Shown piece by piece: positions 17,477 to 26,492 of a DNA stretch of 64,000 bases (positions within the stretch are counted from its first letter, which is position 1; each line of letters opens with the position of its first letter). Under the pieces are notes generated by a model. The model was not told where the DNA came from. It did no database searches and worked only from the letters and a program-made list of their open reading frames with translations. Position numbers and translations under genes: made by a program. This DNA comes from Brevibacterium sanguinis (GTDB lineage: Bacteria > Actinomycetota > Actinomycetes > Actinomycetales > Brevibacteriaceae), in the NCBI RefSeq assembly GCF_003315415.1, contig NZ_QNSB01000001.1, positions 186,001 to 250,000 on the forward strand. Reading direction: 5' to 3'.

Positions 17477-19000
17477 TCACCGGTTCAGGCGCTCCCTCCA
17501 CGCCGCCATCACCTCGGCGTCGGTCGGTTTCGAGGCGAACGACCCGATGAGGTAGCCGATGAGCGAGGCGATGAGGCCGAGGTAGATCGCCTCGTTGGCG
17601 TAGATCCCGGCCACGATCATCACGACCACGGTCGTCACCGCCCCCATGATCATCCCGGCCATGACTCCGACGATCGTGCCGCGCCGGAAGATCAGGCCGC
17701 CGAGGATCGGGATGAACAGTCCGGCCACCAACAGGTTGTAGGCCACTGTCAGGGCCTCGACCACGCTCGGCATGATGAGAGCGAGCACGAGGGTGACGAC
17801 ACCCAGGCCGATGAGGTAGATGCGGGAGTCGCGGATCTCGTCGCCGGTCTCACGGACCAGGGACTGTGCGAGCGCCGACTTCGCCCCCGAGACCTCGACG
17901 CGCTGCGTCGCTCCGCCTGCCGGCACCGCCGCACCGTCGGCTCCGCCGGTCGGCGCCTCGGACCCCTCGGCCTCCTTCTTCACGAGCAGCGGTTCGACGA
18001 TGTCCTGCCGACACACGGTCGACGCCGCCATGAGCGAGCCCGATGCCGTCGACATCATCGCCGCGAGTGCGGCGGCGAGGACGAAGCCGGCGAACACCGG
18101 TGACATCGAGGCATCGACGACGGCGACGAACACATCGTCGGCGACCTCGATCCCGGGAACGATCTTGGCCGCAGCCATGCCGACGAGCGCTCCCGCCACG
18201 GCATAGAACAGGCAGTACACTCCGGCGGAGAACCCGCCCCACCGGGCGACTCCGGGACTGCGTGCGGTGAAGACGCGCTGCCAGATGTCCTGGCCGATGA
18301 GCAGGCCGAGGGTGTAGATGAGGATGTAGCCGAGGATCGCCTGCCAGCCGATTCCCGTCACGCTCGCCTGCTCCGGGGTGATGGAGGAGAAGAGCTCACC
18401 GATGCCGCCGGCCTTGCTGAGGACGATGGGAAGCATGATGAGGAAGATGCCGATGGTCTGGATGAAGAACTGGACGAAGTCGGTCAGGGTGATCGACCAC
18501 ATGCCGCCGAGCATCGAGTAGAGGATGACGACTCCGCCACCGATGATCACCGACCAGAACTTGTTGAGATCGAACAGCGCGTGGAACACCGTCGCGTAGG
18601 CCACCGTCGACGTCGTCGAGATCATCAGCCCGTACGCGGTCATGATCGCTCCCGAGACCAATCGGGACCCGTGCCCGTAGCGCAGTTCGAGCATCTGCGA
18701 GACCGTGTAGATCTCCAGCCGCTGGATGCGCGGCGCGAACAGCAGGGACAGGGCGATGATGCCCAGCCCGATGCTGAACACGAGCCACATCCCCGACAGC
18801 CCCGAGGTGTACCCGAGACCGACGCCGCCGATCGTCGACGCCCCGCCGAGGACGACCGCCGACATCGTGCCGGTGTAGAGGAGAGGTCCCAGGCGGCGGC
18901 CGGCGACGAGGAAGTCGTCCTGGTCCTTCGCCTTGAACCGTCCCCAGATTCCGAATCCCACCATCGCGGCGAGATAGATGATGACTACCAATGAGTCCAC
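17477..19000 (-). CDS. Sodium:solute symporter (SSS family)
   Basis: The 507-residue integral membrane protein has about 13 hydrophobic segments and SSS family features: the N-terminal GFGIWGRFKAKDQDDFLVAGRRLG start, the GGASTIGGVGLGYTSGLSG stretch of helix 2 and the AAALAAMMSTASGSLMAAST motif of helix 8 that binds sodium. A soluble insert rich in Ala/Gly (about residues 340-372) precedes the last helices. It follows a ureohydrolase and a ThDP enzyme on the same strand (77 bases after the ThDP gene), so it probably imports the substrate of that pathway, perhaps arginine or a guanidino compound. The start at 19000 has no strong ribosome site; it may start further in. Confidence 0.82.
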   Translation of the reverse strand: MDSLVVIIYLAAMVGFGIWGRFKAKDQDDFLVAGRRLGPLLYTGTMSAVVLGGASTIGGVGLGYTSGLSGMWLVFSIGLGIIALSLLFAPRIQRLEIYTVSQMLELRYGHGSRLVSGAIMTAYGLMISTTSTVAYATVFHALFDLNKFWSVIIGGGVVILYSMLGGMWSITLTDFVQFFIQTIGIFLIMLPIVLSKAGGIGELFSSITPEQASVTGIGWQAILGYILIYTLGLLIGQDIWQRVFTARSPGVARWGGFSAGVYCLFYAVAGALVGMAAAKIVPGIEVADDVFVAVVDASMSPVFAGFVLAAALAAMMSTASGSLMAASTVCRQDIVEPLLVKKEAEGSEAPTGGADGAAVPAGGATQRVEVSGAKSALAQSLVRETGDEIRDSRIYLIGLGVVTLVLALIMPSVVEALTVAYNLLVAGLFIPILGGLIFRRGTIVGVMAGMIMGAVTTVVVMIVAGIYANEAIYLGLIASLIGYLIGSFASKPTDAEVMAAWRERLNR

Positions 19001-19077
19001 AATGACCCTTTCCGATTGGGCATCCTCGACGGTCTCTGCACGCCGTCCGAGGTCTGCCTCGTGCTCAGTTCAGTGCT

Positions 19078-20778
19078 TCAGGCCCCGACCATGACGTGGA
19101 TGACGGTGGGAACGGAGCGTCCCAGCGCCTCGGCGACCGCACCGGGCAGACGCTGCGCCAGCTCCGCCTCTCCGATCCGCACGCCGACCCCGCCCATCGA
19201 CTCCCCGAGAGCTGCGAAATCCGGCCGGTCGAGCCTGACCGCGAACGGTTCGATGTCCCGGTCGACCATCTGCGCCTCGATCTCGGCGTACCCGCCGTTG
19301 TCGACGATGACGAAGGGGATCCCCAGTCCGAGTTCCGTGGCGGTCATGATCTCCTGGATGGAGAACATCGCCGCCCCGTCGCCGAGGACGCACACGACGG
19401 GCCGGGAGGCCGCGGCGACCTTCGCCCCGATGGCCGCGGGGATCCCGTAGCCCAAGGTGGCGAAGCCCGGCATGTAGAGCAGCTGATCGGGTGTCCGTGC
19501 GTCGAGCGCGTGGACGGTTCCGTCGTAGGTGACCTGGGACGAGTCGCCGGCGATGACGACGTCGTCGCCGGCCCCCTGCGTGACGAGGCGGGTGACCCGC
19601 GAGCCGATCGACTCGAAGTCGAAGTCTTGCCTCCAGGCGTCGCGGATGGCGGAGGTCCGCGCGGCCCCGTCCTCCCGCACCGAGGCGGATTCGGGTTCGT
19701 CCGCCGAGGCGGGGGCGGAGTCAGATTCTCCCGCCGAGGCGGCCGGCCCGCCGGTCGTCCGCAGCGCCGCCATCAGCGCGGCGAGGAACTCGGAGACATC
19801 GGCGCATGCGAGGATGTCACCGCCGAGGTTCTTGCCCAGCTGGTCGGGGTCGATGTCGCAGCGGATCACCGTCTGGGCCGAGCCCGCGGTGCGCACGCCG
19901 ACGGCACTCTGGTCGCCGATGAGCCCGCCCCACAGGTCGGAGTCGGCGAGTTCGGACCCGAGCACGATGAGCACGTCGGCGGCCGCCGACTCGGCCTGGA
20001 CGCTGGGGAAGCGGACATTCGCGCCCAGCGACAGGGGATGGTCCTCCGGCAGGATCCCCTTCCCGTTCGCGGTGGTCGCGACGGGAGAGTCGAGGAGCTC
20101 CGCGAAATCCCGGACCTCGGCGCCTGCCGCCCGCGCTCCGCCGCCGGCCACGATGAGCGGACGTCTCGCCTCGCGCACCGCGGCCGCCGCCTGCGCGATG
20201 ACCCGGTCATCGAGGCCCGGCCGCCTGCGCGGAAGCGGAATGGGAACGCTGCCGTTCCACGCGCCCTCGAGGACGTTGAGGGGGACCTCGATGTGGACGG
20301 GACCCGGGCGTGACGACGCGAAGAGGGCGAACGCCTCGGCGACGGCCTGCGCGGCTCCCTCCGCGGTCCGCGTGCGCTGGGAGGACACGAGCAGATGCGT
20401 CAGTGCCCCCGAGGAGTCCTTCGTCTCGTGGAGCATGCCGATGTCCGCCCGTTCGAGCCCGGTGGGCACTCCGGGGGAGAGGATGAGCATCGGCCGCGAC
20501 TCCGCGTACGCCGTCGCGGCGGCCGTGATCACGTTGGTCAGCCCCGGCCCCGAGGTCGTGATGACGACCCCGGGCCGGCCCGAGAGCAGGTGGTAGCCGT
20601 CGGCGCCGTACCCGGCCCCCTGCTCGTGGCGAGGGGTGATCGCGCGGATGCCGAACTCCGGCAGATGCCGGTAGAACTCGAGGTTGTGGGTGCCGGGGAT
20701 CCCGAAGATCGTGTCGACCCCATGAGCGGCGAGCGTGGCGACGACGGCTCGGCCTCCGTTGCGGAACGGCTCGGTCAT
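19078..20778 (-). CDS. ThDP-dependent decarboxylase, candidate 2-ketoarginine decarboxylase
   Basis: The 566-residue protein has an N-terminal PYR domain (HGVDTIFGIPGTHNLEFYRHL, PRHEQGAGYGADGY with activating Glu), a central domain and a PP domain with LGDGAAMFSIQE to VDNGGYAE binding ThDP/Mg. An Ala/Ser/Glu/Asp-rich linker (about residues 345-375) lies between the last two. It overlaps nothing but follows the ureohydrolase by two bases, TGAGGATG. AruI, the Pseudomonas 2-ketoarginine decarboxylase, belongs to this acetolactate-synthase-like group and works with a guanidinobutyrase; the neighbours fit that pathway. The call as AruI-like is inference; benzaldehyde-lyase or oxalyl-CoA-type activity is not excluded. 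Confidence 0.78.
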   Translation of the reverse strand: MTEPFRNGGRAVVATLAAHGVDTIFGIPGTHNLEFYRHLPEFGIRAITPRHEQGAGYGADGYHLLSGRPGVVITTSGPGLTNVITAAATAYAESRPMLILSPGVPTGLERADIGMLHETKDSSGALTHLLVSSQRTRTAEGAAQAVAEAFALFASSRPGPVHIEVPLNVLEGAWNGSVPIPLPRRRPGLDDRVIAQAAAAVREARRPLIVAGGGARAAGAEVRDFAELLDSPVATTANGKGILPEDHPLSLGANVRFPSVQAESAAADVLIVLGSELADSDLWGGLIGDQSAVGVRTAGSAQTVIRCDIDPDQLGKNLGGDILACADVSEFLAALMAALRTTGGPAASAGESDSAPASADEPESASVREDGAARTSAIRDAWRQDFDFESIGSRVTRLVTQGAGDDVVIAGDSSQVTYDGTVHALDARTPDQLLYMPGFATLGYGIPAAIGAKVAAASRPVVCVLGDGAAMFSIQEIMTATELGLGIPFVIVDNGGYAEIEAQMVDRDIEPFAVRLDRPDFAALGESMGGVGVRIGEAELAQRLPGAVAEALGRSVPTVIHVMVGA

Positions 20779-20780
20779 CC

Positions 20781-21791
20781 TCAGACTCCCAGCGCTTCGC
20801 CGCTGGGCCCCGAGGGACCGGTGGCACCGTTGGCCGCGGCGGCCCACAGGGACAGGATCTCGTAGCCGCAGTGGGCGGCGGCGATCCCGGTGATCTCGGC
20901 ATGGTCGTAGGCGGGAGCGACCTCGACGATCTCCGCGCCGACGACGTTGAGCCCCTGCAGCCCGCGGATCGAGTTGAGCAGCTCGCGGCTCGTCATGCCT
21001 CCGGCCTCCGGGGTCCCGGTGCCGGGTGCGGCCGCCGGATCGAGGACGTCGATGTCGATCGACAGGTAGACCGGAGCATCGCCGAGGCGCTTGCGGATCC
21101 GCCCGACGACCTCCTGGATGCCGGAGAACTGATACTCGTCGCTGCGGATGATCTGGAAGCCGAGCACCGCGTCGTCCTCGAGGTCCTTCTTCCCGTAGAG
21201 AGGTCCGCGGATGCCGACGTGCATGCACGACGAGAGGTCGAGCAGGCCCTCCTCGCTCGCCCGGCGGAAGGGGGTGCCGTGGGTGTACGGGGCGCCGAAG
21301 TAGGTGTCCCACGTGTCGAGGTGAGCGTCGAAGTGGAGGACCGCGATCTTGCCGTGGGTCTTGTGCAGCGACCGCAGGTTCGGCAGGGCCAGGGTGTGGT
21401 CGCCGCCGAGGGTGAGCAGCTTCGCTCCGTCGGCGCGCAGCTCGTCGGCCGTCGCCTCGACCGTGGTCACGGCCTCGGTGATGTCGAAGGGATTGACGCC
21501 GAGGTCGCCGCAGTCGGCGACCTGCTGCCAGGAGAACGGGTGGACGTTCGTCGCCTGGTTGTAGGGGCGCAGCAGCTTCGAGGACTGGCGGATGTGCGCC
21601 GGGCCGAAACGGGCGCCGGGCCGGTAGCTGACCCCGGCGTCGAAGGGGACGCCGATGATCTTGACGTCGATCTTCTCGCCCGGGCGAGCGGCCTCGACCT
21701 CGTCGAGGCGGGGCAGCAGACCGAAGGTCGGCGGGCCCGCGAAGCGAGGAGTCTGACTGTAATCGGCAGGGCCGAGAGGCTGAGACGACAT
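20781..21791 (-). CDS. Ureohydrolase (agmatinase / guanidinobutyrase family)
   Basis: The 336-residue enzyme hydrolyses a guanidino group to urea with two Mn ions. The metal-binding signatures are all present: GGDHT (about residue 129-133), FDAHLDTW (about 154-161) and SIDIDVLDP (about 244-252). The N-terminal stretch [22 protein letters not shown] is typical of agmatinase/guanidinobutyrase, not arginase. Adjacent ThDP decarboxylase and transporter favour 4-guanidinobutyrate (product GABA) over agmatine. An AGGAGA ribosome site is present 8 bases upstream of the ATG. The gene is divergent from the PucR regulator. Confidence 0.88.
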   Translation of the reverse strand: MSSQPLGPADYSQTPRFAGPPTFGLLPRLDEVEAARPGEKIDVKIIGVPFDAGVSYRPGARFGPAHIRQSSKLLRPYNQATNVHPFSWQQVADCGDLGVNPFDITEAVTTVEATADELRADGAKLLTLGGDHTLALPNLRSLHKTHGKIAVLHFDAHLDTWDTYFGAPYTHGTPFRRASEEGLLDLSSCMHVGIRGPLYGKKDLEDDAVLGFQIIRSDEYQFSGIQEVVGRIRKRLGDAPVYLSIDIDVLDPAAAPGTGTPEAGGMTSRELLNSIRGLQGLNVVGAEIVEVAPAYDHAEITGIAAAHCGYEILSLWAAAANGATGPSGPSGEALGV

Positions 21792-21898
21792 TGACTCTCC
21801 TTGGATCGGTGTGCACCCGCCGAGCGGTTCGGCGGGCGGTGCGTCGAGTGGTCGGCATCAGCCTAGGACGTGTAGGCCCGGTCACAGATAGCCGAAGC

Positions 21899-21923
21899 GG
21901 ACAGTTCGTCGCATCAACTGTCC
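21899..21923. promoter_or_regulatory. Inverted repeat GGACAGTT-N9-AACTGTCC, candidate PucR operator
   Basis: Both eight-base arms match perfectly. The repeat ends three bases before the first possible pucR-type start codon (21927) and lies about 110 bases before the divergent ureohydrolase. A regulator here would control both directions and its own gene. Confidence 0.6.
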
Positions 21924-21926
21924 AGA

Positions 21927-23378
21927 ATGGATAGACTGATGGCCATGGTGACCCTGGGACAGCTGTGGGGGCGGCGGGAGCTGGCCCTCGACATCGTCGT
22001 CGACCCACCCGGGGCCCGCAGCCTCGAGATCACGATCGTCCATTCCTCGGAGCTGCCCCGCGTCGACGAATGGCTGGCAGGCGGTGAGGTCCTGTTGACG
22101 ATCGGGGTCAGCCAGGACCTCTCCGCCGCGACGGTCGCCGACTACGTCGCACGGCTGGCGGGAATCGGAGTGCGGGCGCTGGGCATCGGTCTCGGTTCGG
22201 AGCTGCCCCTGCAGACGATCCCCGCCGCCCTCCGGGACGCCGCTCGGGCGTCGGGTCTCGCTCTGTTCGGGGTGCCCGAGCCGGTGCCGTTCGTCGCCGT
22301 CGTCGACGCCTTCACCCGTCTGCGGGAGGAGGAGTCCAATCGCGAGCTCACTGCGGCGAGCAACGCCGGTCGACGGTTCGCCACCGCGCTCGCCTCCCGC
22401 GGTCCGGCGGCGCTGATCGCCGAACTCGGCGAGGTCCTGCACGCCGCCGTCAGCTTCGTCTCGCCGACGGGACGAGGACTGAGCGGGCCCGATGCCGAGC
22501 TGCCCGTCCGGCGACAGCTCATCGGCGAATCACTGCGCGGATCCCTCGCGCCCCGTCTGCTGCCCACCGTGGACGGCTTCGTCGAGGCCGTGCCCGTCGG
22601 CGACGACGCGGTGCGGGGATGGATCCTCAGCCCCGCCGAGGCGAGCGGCAGTCCCCGGATCCGCTCCCTGCTCCTGTCGACCGCCGCGGCGCTGCTCGGG
22701 CTCGAGAGCTGGGCGGACCCGCCTCGGCGCGAGGCGATGCGGCTCTTCTCCGAGCCGCTGGGCGCCGAGGAGGCTCGCCGGGAGTGGGTCGGGCTCACGG
22801 GCCTCGCCCCGGTCTCCCGCGTCGGCTTCGCCGTCTACGGCGACGTCCGCGGTGAGTCGACCGGGCAGCTCATGGCCGATCTCTCACCCGGAGTCGTTCT
22901 CACCCGCGCCGGCTCGACGCTCGCGGTCGTCCATGCCGGCGCCGACCTCGGCGAGGACGACGCCCCCGACCTCCTCGACCGTGTCGCCGAGATCACCGGC
23001 GTGCCGACGCTCTATCGGAGGACGATCCCGCTCAGTCGCGTCCACCACACCTGGACGGTGTGGCGCGGCCGCACGGACGCGGGGGGCTCCGACCTGCGCC
23101 GTCTGCTGTCGGCGATCGATGAGGCGGCGGCGAACGAGTTCGTCGACCGGGTGCTCGGCCCGATGCTCGCATCGACCGAGGGCCGCGGTCTCCTCGAGAC
23201 CCTGCGCGCCGTCGTCGCCGCAGGCGGCGCCCGTGACGCGGTCGCCGCCGCGCTCGGGGTCCACCGGCACACGGTCCGGGCGCGCATCGGGCGGATCGAG
23301 AGGCTGCTCGGCCGGGACCTGTCCCGCGCCGAGACGATGCAGGAGGTGGGCATCGCCCTGGAACTCGCGGGGCTGTGA
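21927..23378 (+). CDS. PucR-family transcriptional regulator
   Basis: The 483-residue protein begins with a PucR N-terminal domain (MVTLGQLWGRRELALDIVV), has a central GGDEF-like/CdaR region and ends with a PucR HTH domain: LRAVVAAGGARDAVAAALGV followed by HRHTVRARIGRIERLLG. PucR family regulators control purine, urea or amino-acid use in actinobacteria. In-frame ATGs lie at 21927, 21939 and 21945; none has a clear ribosome site, and the perfect palindrome abuts the first, so the true start may be 21945 or the mRNA leaderless. It is divergent from the ureohydrolase-ThDP-transporter genes, which it probably regulates. Confidence 0.85.
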   Translation: MDRLMAMVTLGQLWGRRELALDIVVDPPGARSLEITIVHSSELPRVDEWLAGGEVLLTIGVSQDLSAATVADYVARLAGIGVRALGIGLGSELPLQTIPAALRDAARASGLALFGVPEPVPFVAVVDAFTRLREEESNRELTAASNAGRRFATALASRGPAALIAELGEVLHAAVSFVSPTGRGLSGPDAELPVRRQLIGESLRGSLAPRLLPTVDGFVEAVPVGDDAVRGWILSPAEASGSPRIRSLLLSTAAALLGLESWADPPRREAMRLFSEPLGAEEARREWVGLTGLAPVSRVGFAVYGDVRGESTGQLMADLSPGVVLTRAGSTLAVVHAGADLGEDDAPDLLDRVAEITGVPTLYRRTIPLSRVHHTWTVWRGRTDAGGSDLRRLLSAIDEAAANEFVDRVLGPMLASTEGRGLLETLRAVVAAGGARDAVAAALGVHRHTVRARIGRIERLLGRDLSRAETMQEVGIALELAGL

Positions 23379-23385
23379 CCCGGTT

Positions 23386-24561
23386 CTAGCCGAAGTGCTC
23401 GGCGCGGAACGCCGCGGCGATGTCGAGGACCCGGTCGAGTCCCGGCTGCTCGCCGATGCTGATCCGCACCCCGTGCTCGAGGTTGCGCACCGCCACGGAC
23501 TGCTCGACGCAGGCGTCCTCGAAGGCCGCCGACAGCTCACCGAGGGGCAGCCACACGAAGTTCCCCTGCGCCTGGGGCACCTCCCAACCCTGGGCGCGCA
23601 GGGCCTGGGCGAAGTCGTCGCGGGTGGCGGCGATGAGCGCCGCCCTCTCGAGCACCTCGTCCCAGTGCTCGAGCGAGGTCAGTGCCGCCGCCTGGCTCAG
23701 CGCGGTGACGCCGAAGGGGATGACGGCCTTGAGCAGACCGGAGATGATCGGTTCCCGGGCGACGGCGTAGCCCACTCGCAGTCCCGCCAGCCCGTGGGCC
23801 TTGGAGAAGGTCCGGAGCAGGACGACATTGGGGTGGTCGGCCCAGATGTCGAGGCCGCGGGCGGCACCCTCGGCGGTGACGAACTCCCAGTACGCCTCAT
23901 CGAGGGCGACGAGCACGTCGTCGGGCACCTCGGCGAGGAAGTCCCTGAGCTCGCGGTCGTCGAGCGCGGGTCCGGTCGGATTGTTGGGGGAGCAGAGGAA
24001 GATCAGCCTCGTCCTGTCCGTGATCGCCGCGGCCATCGCGTCGAGGTCGTGGCTGCCGTCGGGCCGGTTGGGCACCTCGATCCTTCCCGCACCGGCGAGC
24101 CCGGTGGTCTGCGGATACATCTCGAACGAGGGCCACGGGTAGATCGCCTCGGTGGACGCATCGGAGGTGATCTGGGTGAGTGCGACGAGCAGTTCGCTGG
24201 CACCTGCGGTGACGATGAGCTCGTCGATGCCGACGCCGAGGCGGGCGGCCAGTCCGCGGCGCAGCGCGAGTGCCGAATCGTCCGGGTACTGGGCGGGATT
24301 CACGGCATGGGCGGCCATCGTCTCGAGCACGGCGGGCAGAGGCGCGAGGTGGTTCTCGTTCGACGACAGCTTGTACGGCCGCAGCCCCTCGACCGTCTTC
24401 GGCGGATTGCCGGGGATGTAGGGCGGAAAGGTCTCCAGCGCCGCTCGTAGCCGCGGGTGAGTCGCCCGCGGAGTCTCGGTGCGGTCGGCAGAGGGCTCGG
24501 CGCGGTCGGCAGATTTTCGGGAGGTTGTCCGATCGGAGGAGGATGAGGAGGGAGAGATCAT
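23386..24561 (-). CDS. HisC/Pat-like class II pyridoxal-phosphate aminotransferase
   Basis: The 391-residue fold-type I aminotransferase shows KLSSNENHLAPLP at the start of the core, ASELLVAL for phosphate binding, FLCSPNNPTGPAL, LDEAYWEF and the PLP lysine in RTFSKAHGLAGLRVGYA. The family covers histidinol-phosphate (HisC) and aromatic/other amino acid (Pat) aminotransferases; no his genes are nearby, so a Pat-like or a broader transaminase is more likely. It is seven bases from the convergent pucR-type stop. If it used arginine it would complete a transaminase pathway with the ThDP enzyme and ureohydrolase, but that is a guess. The start at 24561 lacks a good ribosome site. Confidence 0.82.
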   Translation of the reverse strand: MISPSSSSSDRTTSRKSADRAEPSADRTETPRATHPRLRAALETFPPYIPGNPPKTVEGLRPYKLSSNENHLAPLPAVLETMAAHAVNPAQYPDDSALALRRGLAARLGVGIDELIVTAGASELLVALTQITSDASTEAIYPWPSFEMYPQTTGLAGAGRIEVPNRPDGSHDLDAMAAAITDRTRLIFLCSPNNPTGPALDDRELRDFLAEVPDDVLVALDEAYWEFVTAEGAARGLDIWADHPNVVLLRTFSKAHGLAGLRVGYAVAREPIISGLLKAVIPFGVTALSQAAALTSLEHWDEVLERAALIAATRDDFAQALRAQGWEVPQAQGNFVWLPLGELSAAFEDACVEQSVAVRNLEHGVRISIGEQPGLDRVLDIAAAFRAEHFG

Positions 24562-24582
24562 CCATTCATGATGGCACAGGGC

Positions 24583-25353
24583 TCACCACGGCTTGTCGGG
24601 GGTCGACCTTCCTCCCTGACCGCCGTCACCCTGCTGCTGCTGTTCGCGCTCGGACTGCTCCGAGCGGCGTTCGAGCTCCTCGCGCTTCTTCTCCTCCTCC
24701 GACTTCTCCCCTCCGCCGCCGGAGTCGGGCTTCTGCTCGCCGTCGTCGGATCCGCCCTGGTCGTCGTTCTCGTCGCCGTCGCTTCCGGACTGATCCCCGC
24801 TCGAGGAGCCGTCGGACTGTTCGGCGTTCTTCTTCTCCTCGACGCGTTCCTTGGCCTCCGAGCTCTTCTGCTGCTCCTCGCTCTTGTCGGGGCGACACTC
24901 CTGCGGGGCGTCATCGAGGGTGCGCAGAGCCTGCTCGTAGAGCTCGTCGGCCTTCGTCCTGTCCTCGGCGGCGATGTCGTCGGCGAGCTTCTCGTAGACA
25001 TAGGAGAGGTTGACGCGCACCGCGCACTCGTCCCTCGTCGGCGCGATCTCGAGAGCCGCCTCCAGGTCGGTCCGGGCCGGGTCGAAGTCGCCGACGGCCG
25101 CGCGGGCGGTGCCGCGGTTGAAGTAGCCGATGTGGCGTTCGAACGGACTCAGGGCGAGGAACACGGTCGAGGCCTTCTGCGCCCCGGGGAAGTCGTTGGA
25201 CTCGTACCGCACCTGAGAGGCCGCGCCGTAGTACACGGTGACCGCGAGGTAGGTGAAGACGAGGAGCAGGAAGCTGCCGACGATGAGGTTGACCCGGGTG
25301 AGGGTGCGCAGCCCCGTCCACGACCCGAGGAGTCTGGACGCGCGCAGTCTCAT
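24583..25353 (-). CDS. Membrane-anchored TPR protein of the Bat-like operon
   Basis: The 256-residue protein has one N-terminal helix (NLIVGSFLLLVFTYLAVTVYY), a region with tetratricopeptide-like helical repeats (HIGYFNRGTARAAVGDFDPARTDLEAALEIAPT) and a C-terminal 110-residue tail very rich in Glu, Lys, Gln, Ser, Asp and Gly. This is the BatC/BatE-type layout. Its ATG overlaps the stop of the upstream VWA gene by ATGA, so I prefer 25353 to the longer start at 25380. The partner proteins are the two VWA proteins and MoxR. Precise function is unknown. Confidence 0.72.
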   Translation of the reverse strand: MRLRASRLLGSWTGLRTLTRVNLIVGSFLLLVFTYLAVTVYYGAASQVRYESNDFPGAQKASTVFLALSPFERHIGYFNRGTARAAVGDFDPARTDLEAALEIAPTRDECAVRVNLSYVYEKLADDIAAEDRTKADELYEQALRTLDDAPQECRPDKSEEQQKSSEAKERVEEKKNAEQSDGSSSGDQSGSDGDENDDQGGSDDGEQKPDSGGGGEKSEEEKKREELERRSEQSEREQQQQGDGGQGGRSTPDKPW

Positions 25354-26492
25354 GATCGACCTCCCCGTGCACCGGGCCACGATCCTCCGCCGGACCCCGC
25401 AGGACTGCCGGGCCCCGGACCGCCGCGACGCCCCGCAGGACCGACTCGCCCCGCAGGACCGCCGCGTCTCTGAGGGCCGACCCTCCCCGGCTGCAGGCTG
25501 CGCAGTCGGTTGAGCTCCCTGACCCCGATGACCATCTCGACGACGAGCCAGCCGAAGACGAGGATGAGCGGGACCCAGAAGTACTCGTCGACCGTGACCC
25601 TGTCGTCCTTCTTCACCAGCGTCTGCTCGTACTTCGGGGCGGTGTAGGCGGCCGCCATGTCGGTGCCGCCGTCACGGTGGTGGTAGTCGACGCCGAGGTC
25701 CTCGGCGATCGTCCTGAGATTGGACTCATCGATGGTCGAGATGCCCGGATTGCCCTGGCTGTCGCGGATGTACTCATCGGGGGGCCCGGCCTCCTGGTCG
25801 GGATTCGGGACGGACCCGAACGCGCGCGGCTCCTTCATCTTCCCGCCCTGCGCGGTGCCGTAGCCGAACACGGCCCCGTCGTCGATGCGGGAGGAGAAGG
25901 ACGCCCAGGAGTCGGGTTCGGCCGCGACGGTCTGCTCGCCGTCGCCGAAGTAGAACACGACGGTCTTGTTGTCGGGACGGTCCTCCCGGTTCGATTTCAT
26001 CCGCTTGTCGAGCTCGGCTCCGGCCTCCGTGATCGACGAACCGTTGGAGTTGAGTGAGAGCTCGGGGCTGAGCACGTCGACGGCGGAGGCGAACGCCGCG
26101 TGGTCGGTCGTCAGCGGCATCGCCGTCGACGCGGTCGAGGCGAAGGTGATGATCGACAGGCGGGTGCCGGGGAACTGCTCGGCAAGGGCGAGCATGTCCT
26201 TCTTCACCCCTTCCAGACGCGTCCTGTCCCCGTCGTAGTCCTCGGCGGCCATCGATGTCGTCGTGTCGACGAGGAAGTAGACGTCGGCGGCGGTCTCGTA
26301 CTCCTCGGTCGTCGACTGCACGGGAATGCCGGGCCGGGCCAGCGCCACGCCGAGGACGAGGACGACGCCCATCCGGGCGAACCAGCGCCAGCGAGGCCCA
26401 TCACCGCGGACGCAGGGGATGATGCACAGGGTGAGCAGGGCGACGACGAGGAACCCGAGCCCGAACCAGGTGAAGAGGGGATCGACGATCAT
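25350..26492 (-). CDS. VWA-domain membrane protein (BatB-like)
   Basis: The 380-residue protein has two N-terminal helices, a von Willebrand A domain with a metal-site motif DTTTSMA (Thr replaces the usual first Ser), and a C-terminal helix (FWVPLILVFGWLVVEMVIG) followed by an about 45-residue tail of Gly/Pro/Arg repeats (GGPAGRVGPAGRRGG). The arrangement fits BatA/BatB proteins that follow moxR. The ATG overlaps the previous VWA gene by ATGA. The Arg/Gly/Pro tail is unusual for the family and lies on the predicted cytoplasmic side. Confidence 0.8.
   Translation of the reverse strand: MIVDPLFTWFGLGFLVVALLTLCIIPCVRGDGPRWRWFARMGVVLVLGVALARPGIPVQSTTEEYETAADVYFLVDTTTSMAAEDYDGDRTRLEGVKKDMLALAEQFPGTRLSIITFASTASTAMPLTTDHAAFASAVDVLSPELSLNSNGSSITEAGAELDKRMKSNREDRPDNKTVVFYFGDGEQTVAAEPDSWASFSSRIDDGAVFGYGTAQGGKMKEPRAFGSVPNPDQEAGPPDEYIRDSQGNPGISTIDESNLRTIAEDLGVDYHHRDGGTDMAAAYTAPKYEQTLVKKDDRVTVDEYFWVPLILVFGWLVVEMVIGVRELNRLRSLQPGRVGPQRRGGPAGRVGPAGRRGGPGPGSPAGSGGGSWPGARGGRS

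Noticed and set aside
19078-22008. A single 976-codon leftward frame over the ThDP enzyme and part of the ureohydrolase
   Set aside because: Only the part from 20778 has ThDP domains; the rest is antiphase to the ureohydrolase coded in another frame and has no family likeness.
21931-22442. A leftward frame in front of the ureohydrolase, which might hint at an additional gene
   Set aside because: It lies opposite the PucR protein with its clear domains.
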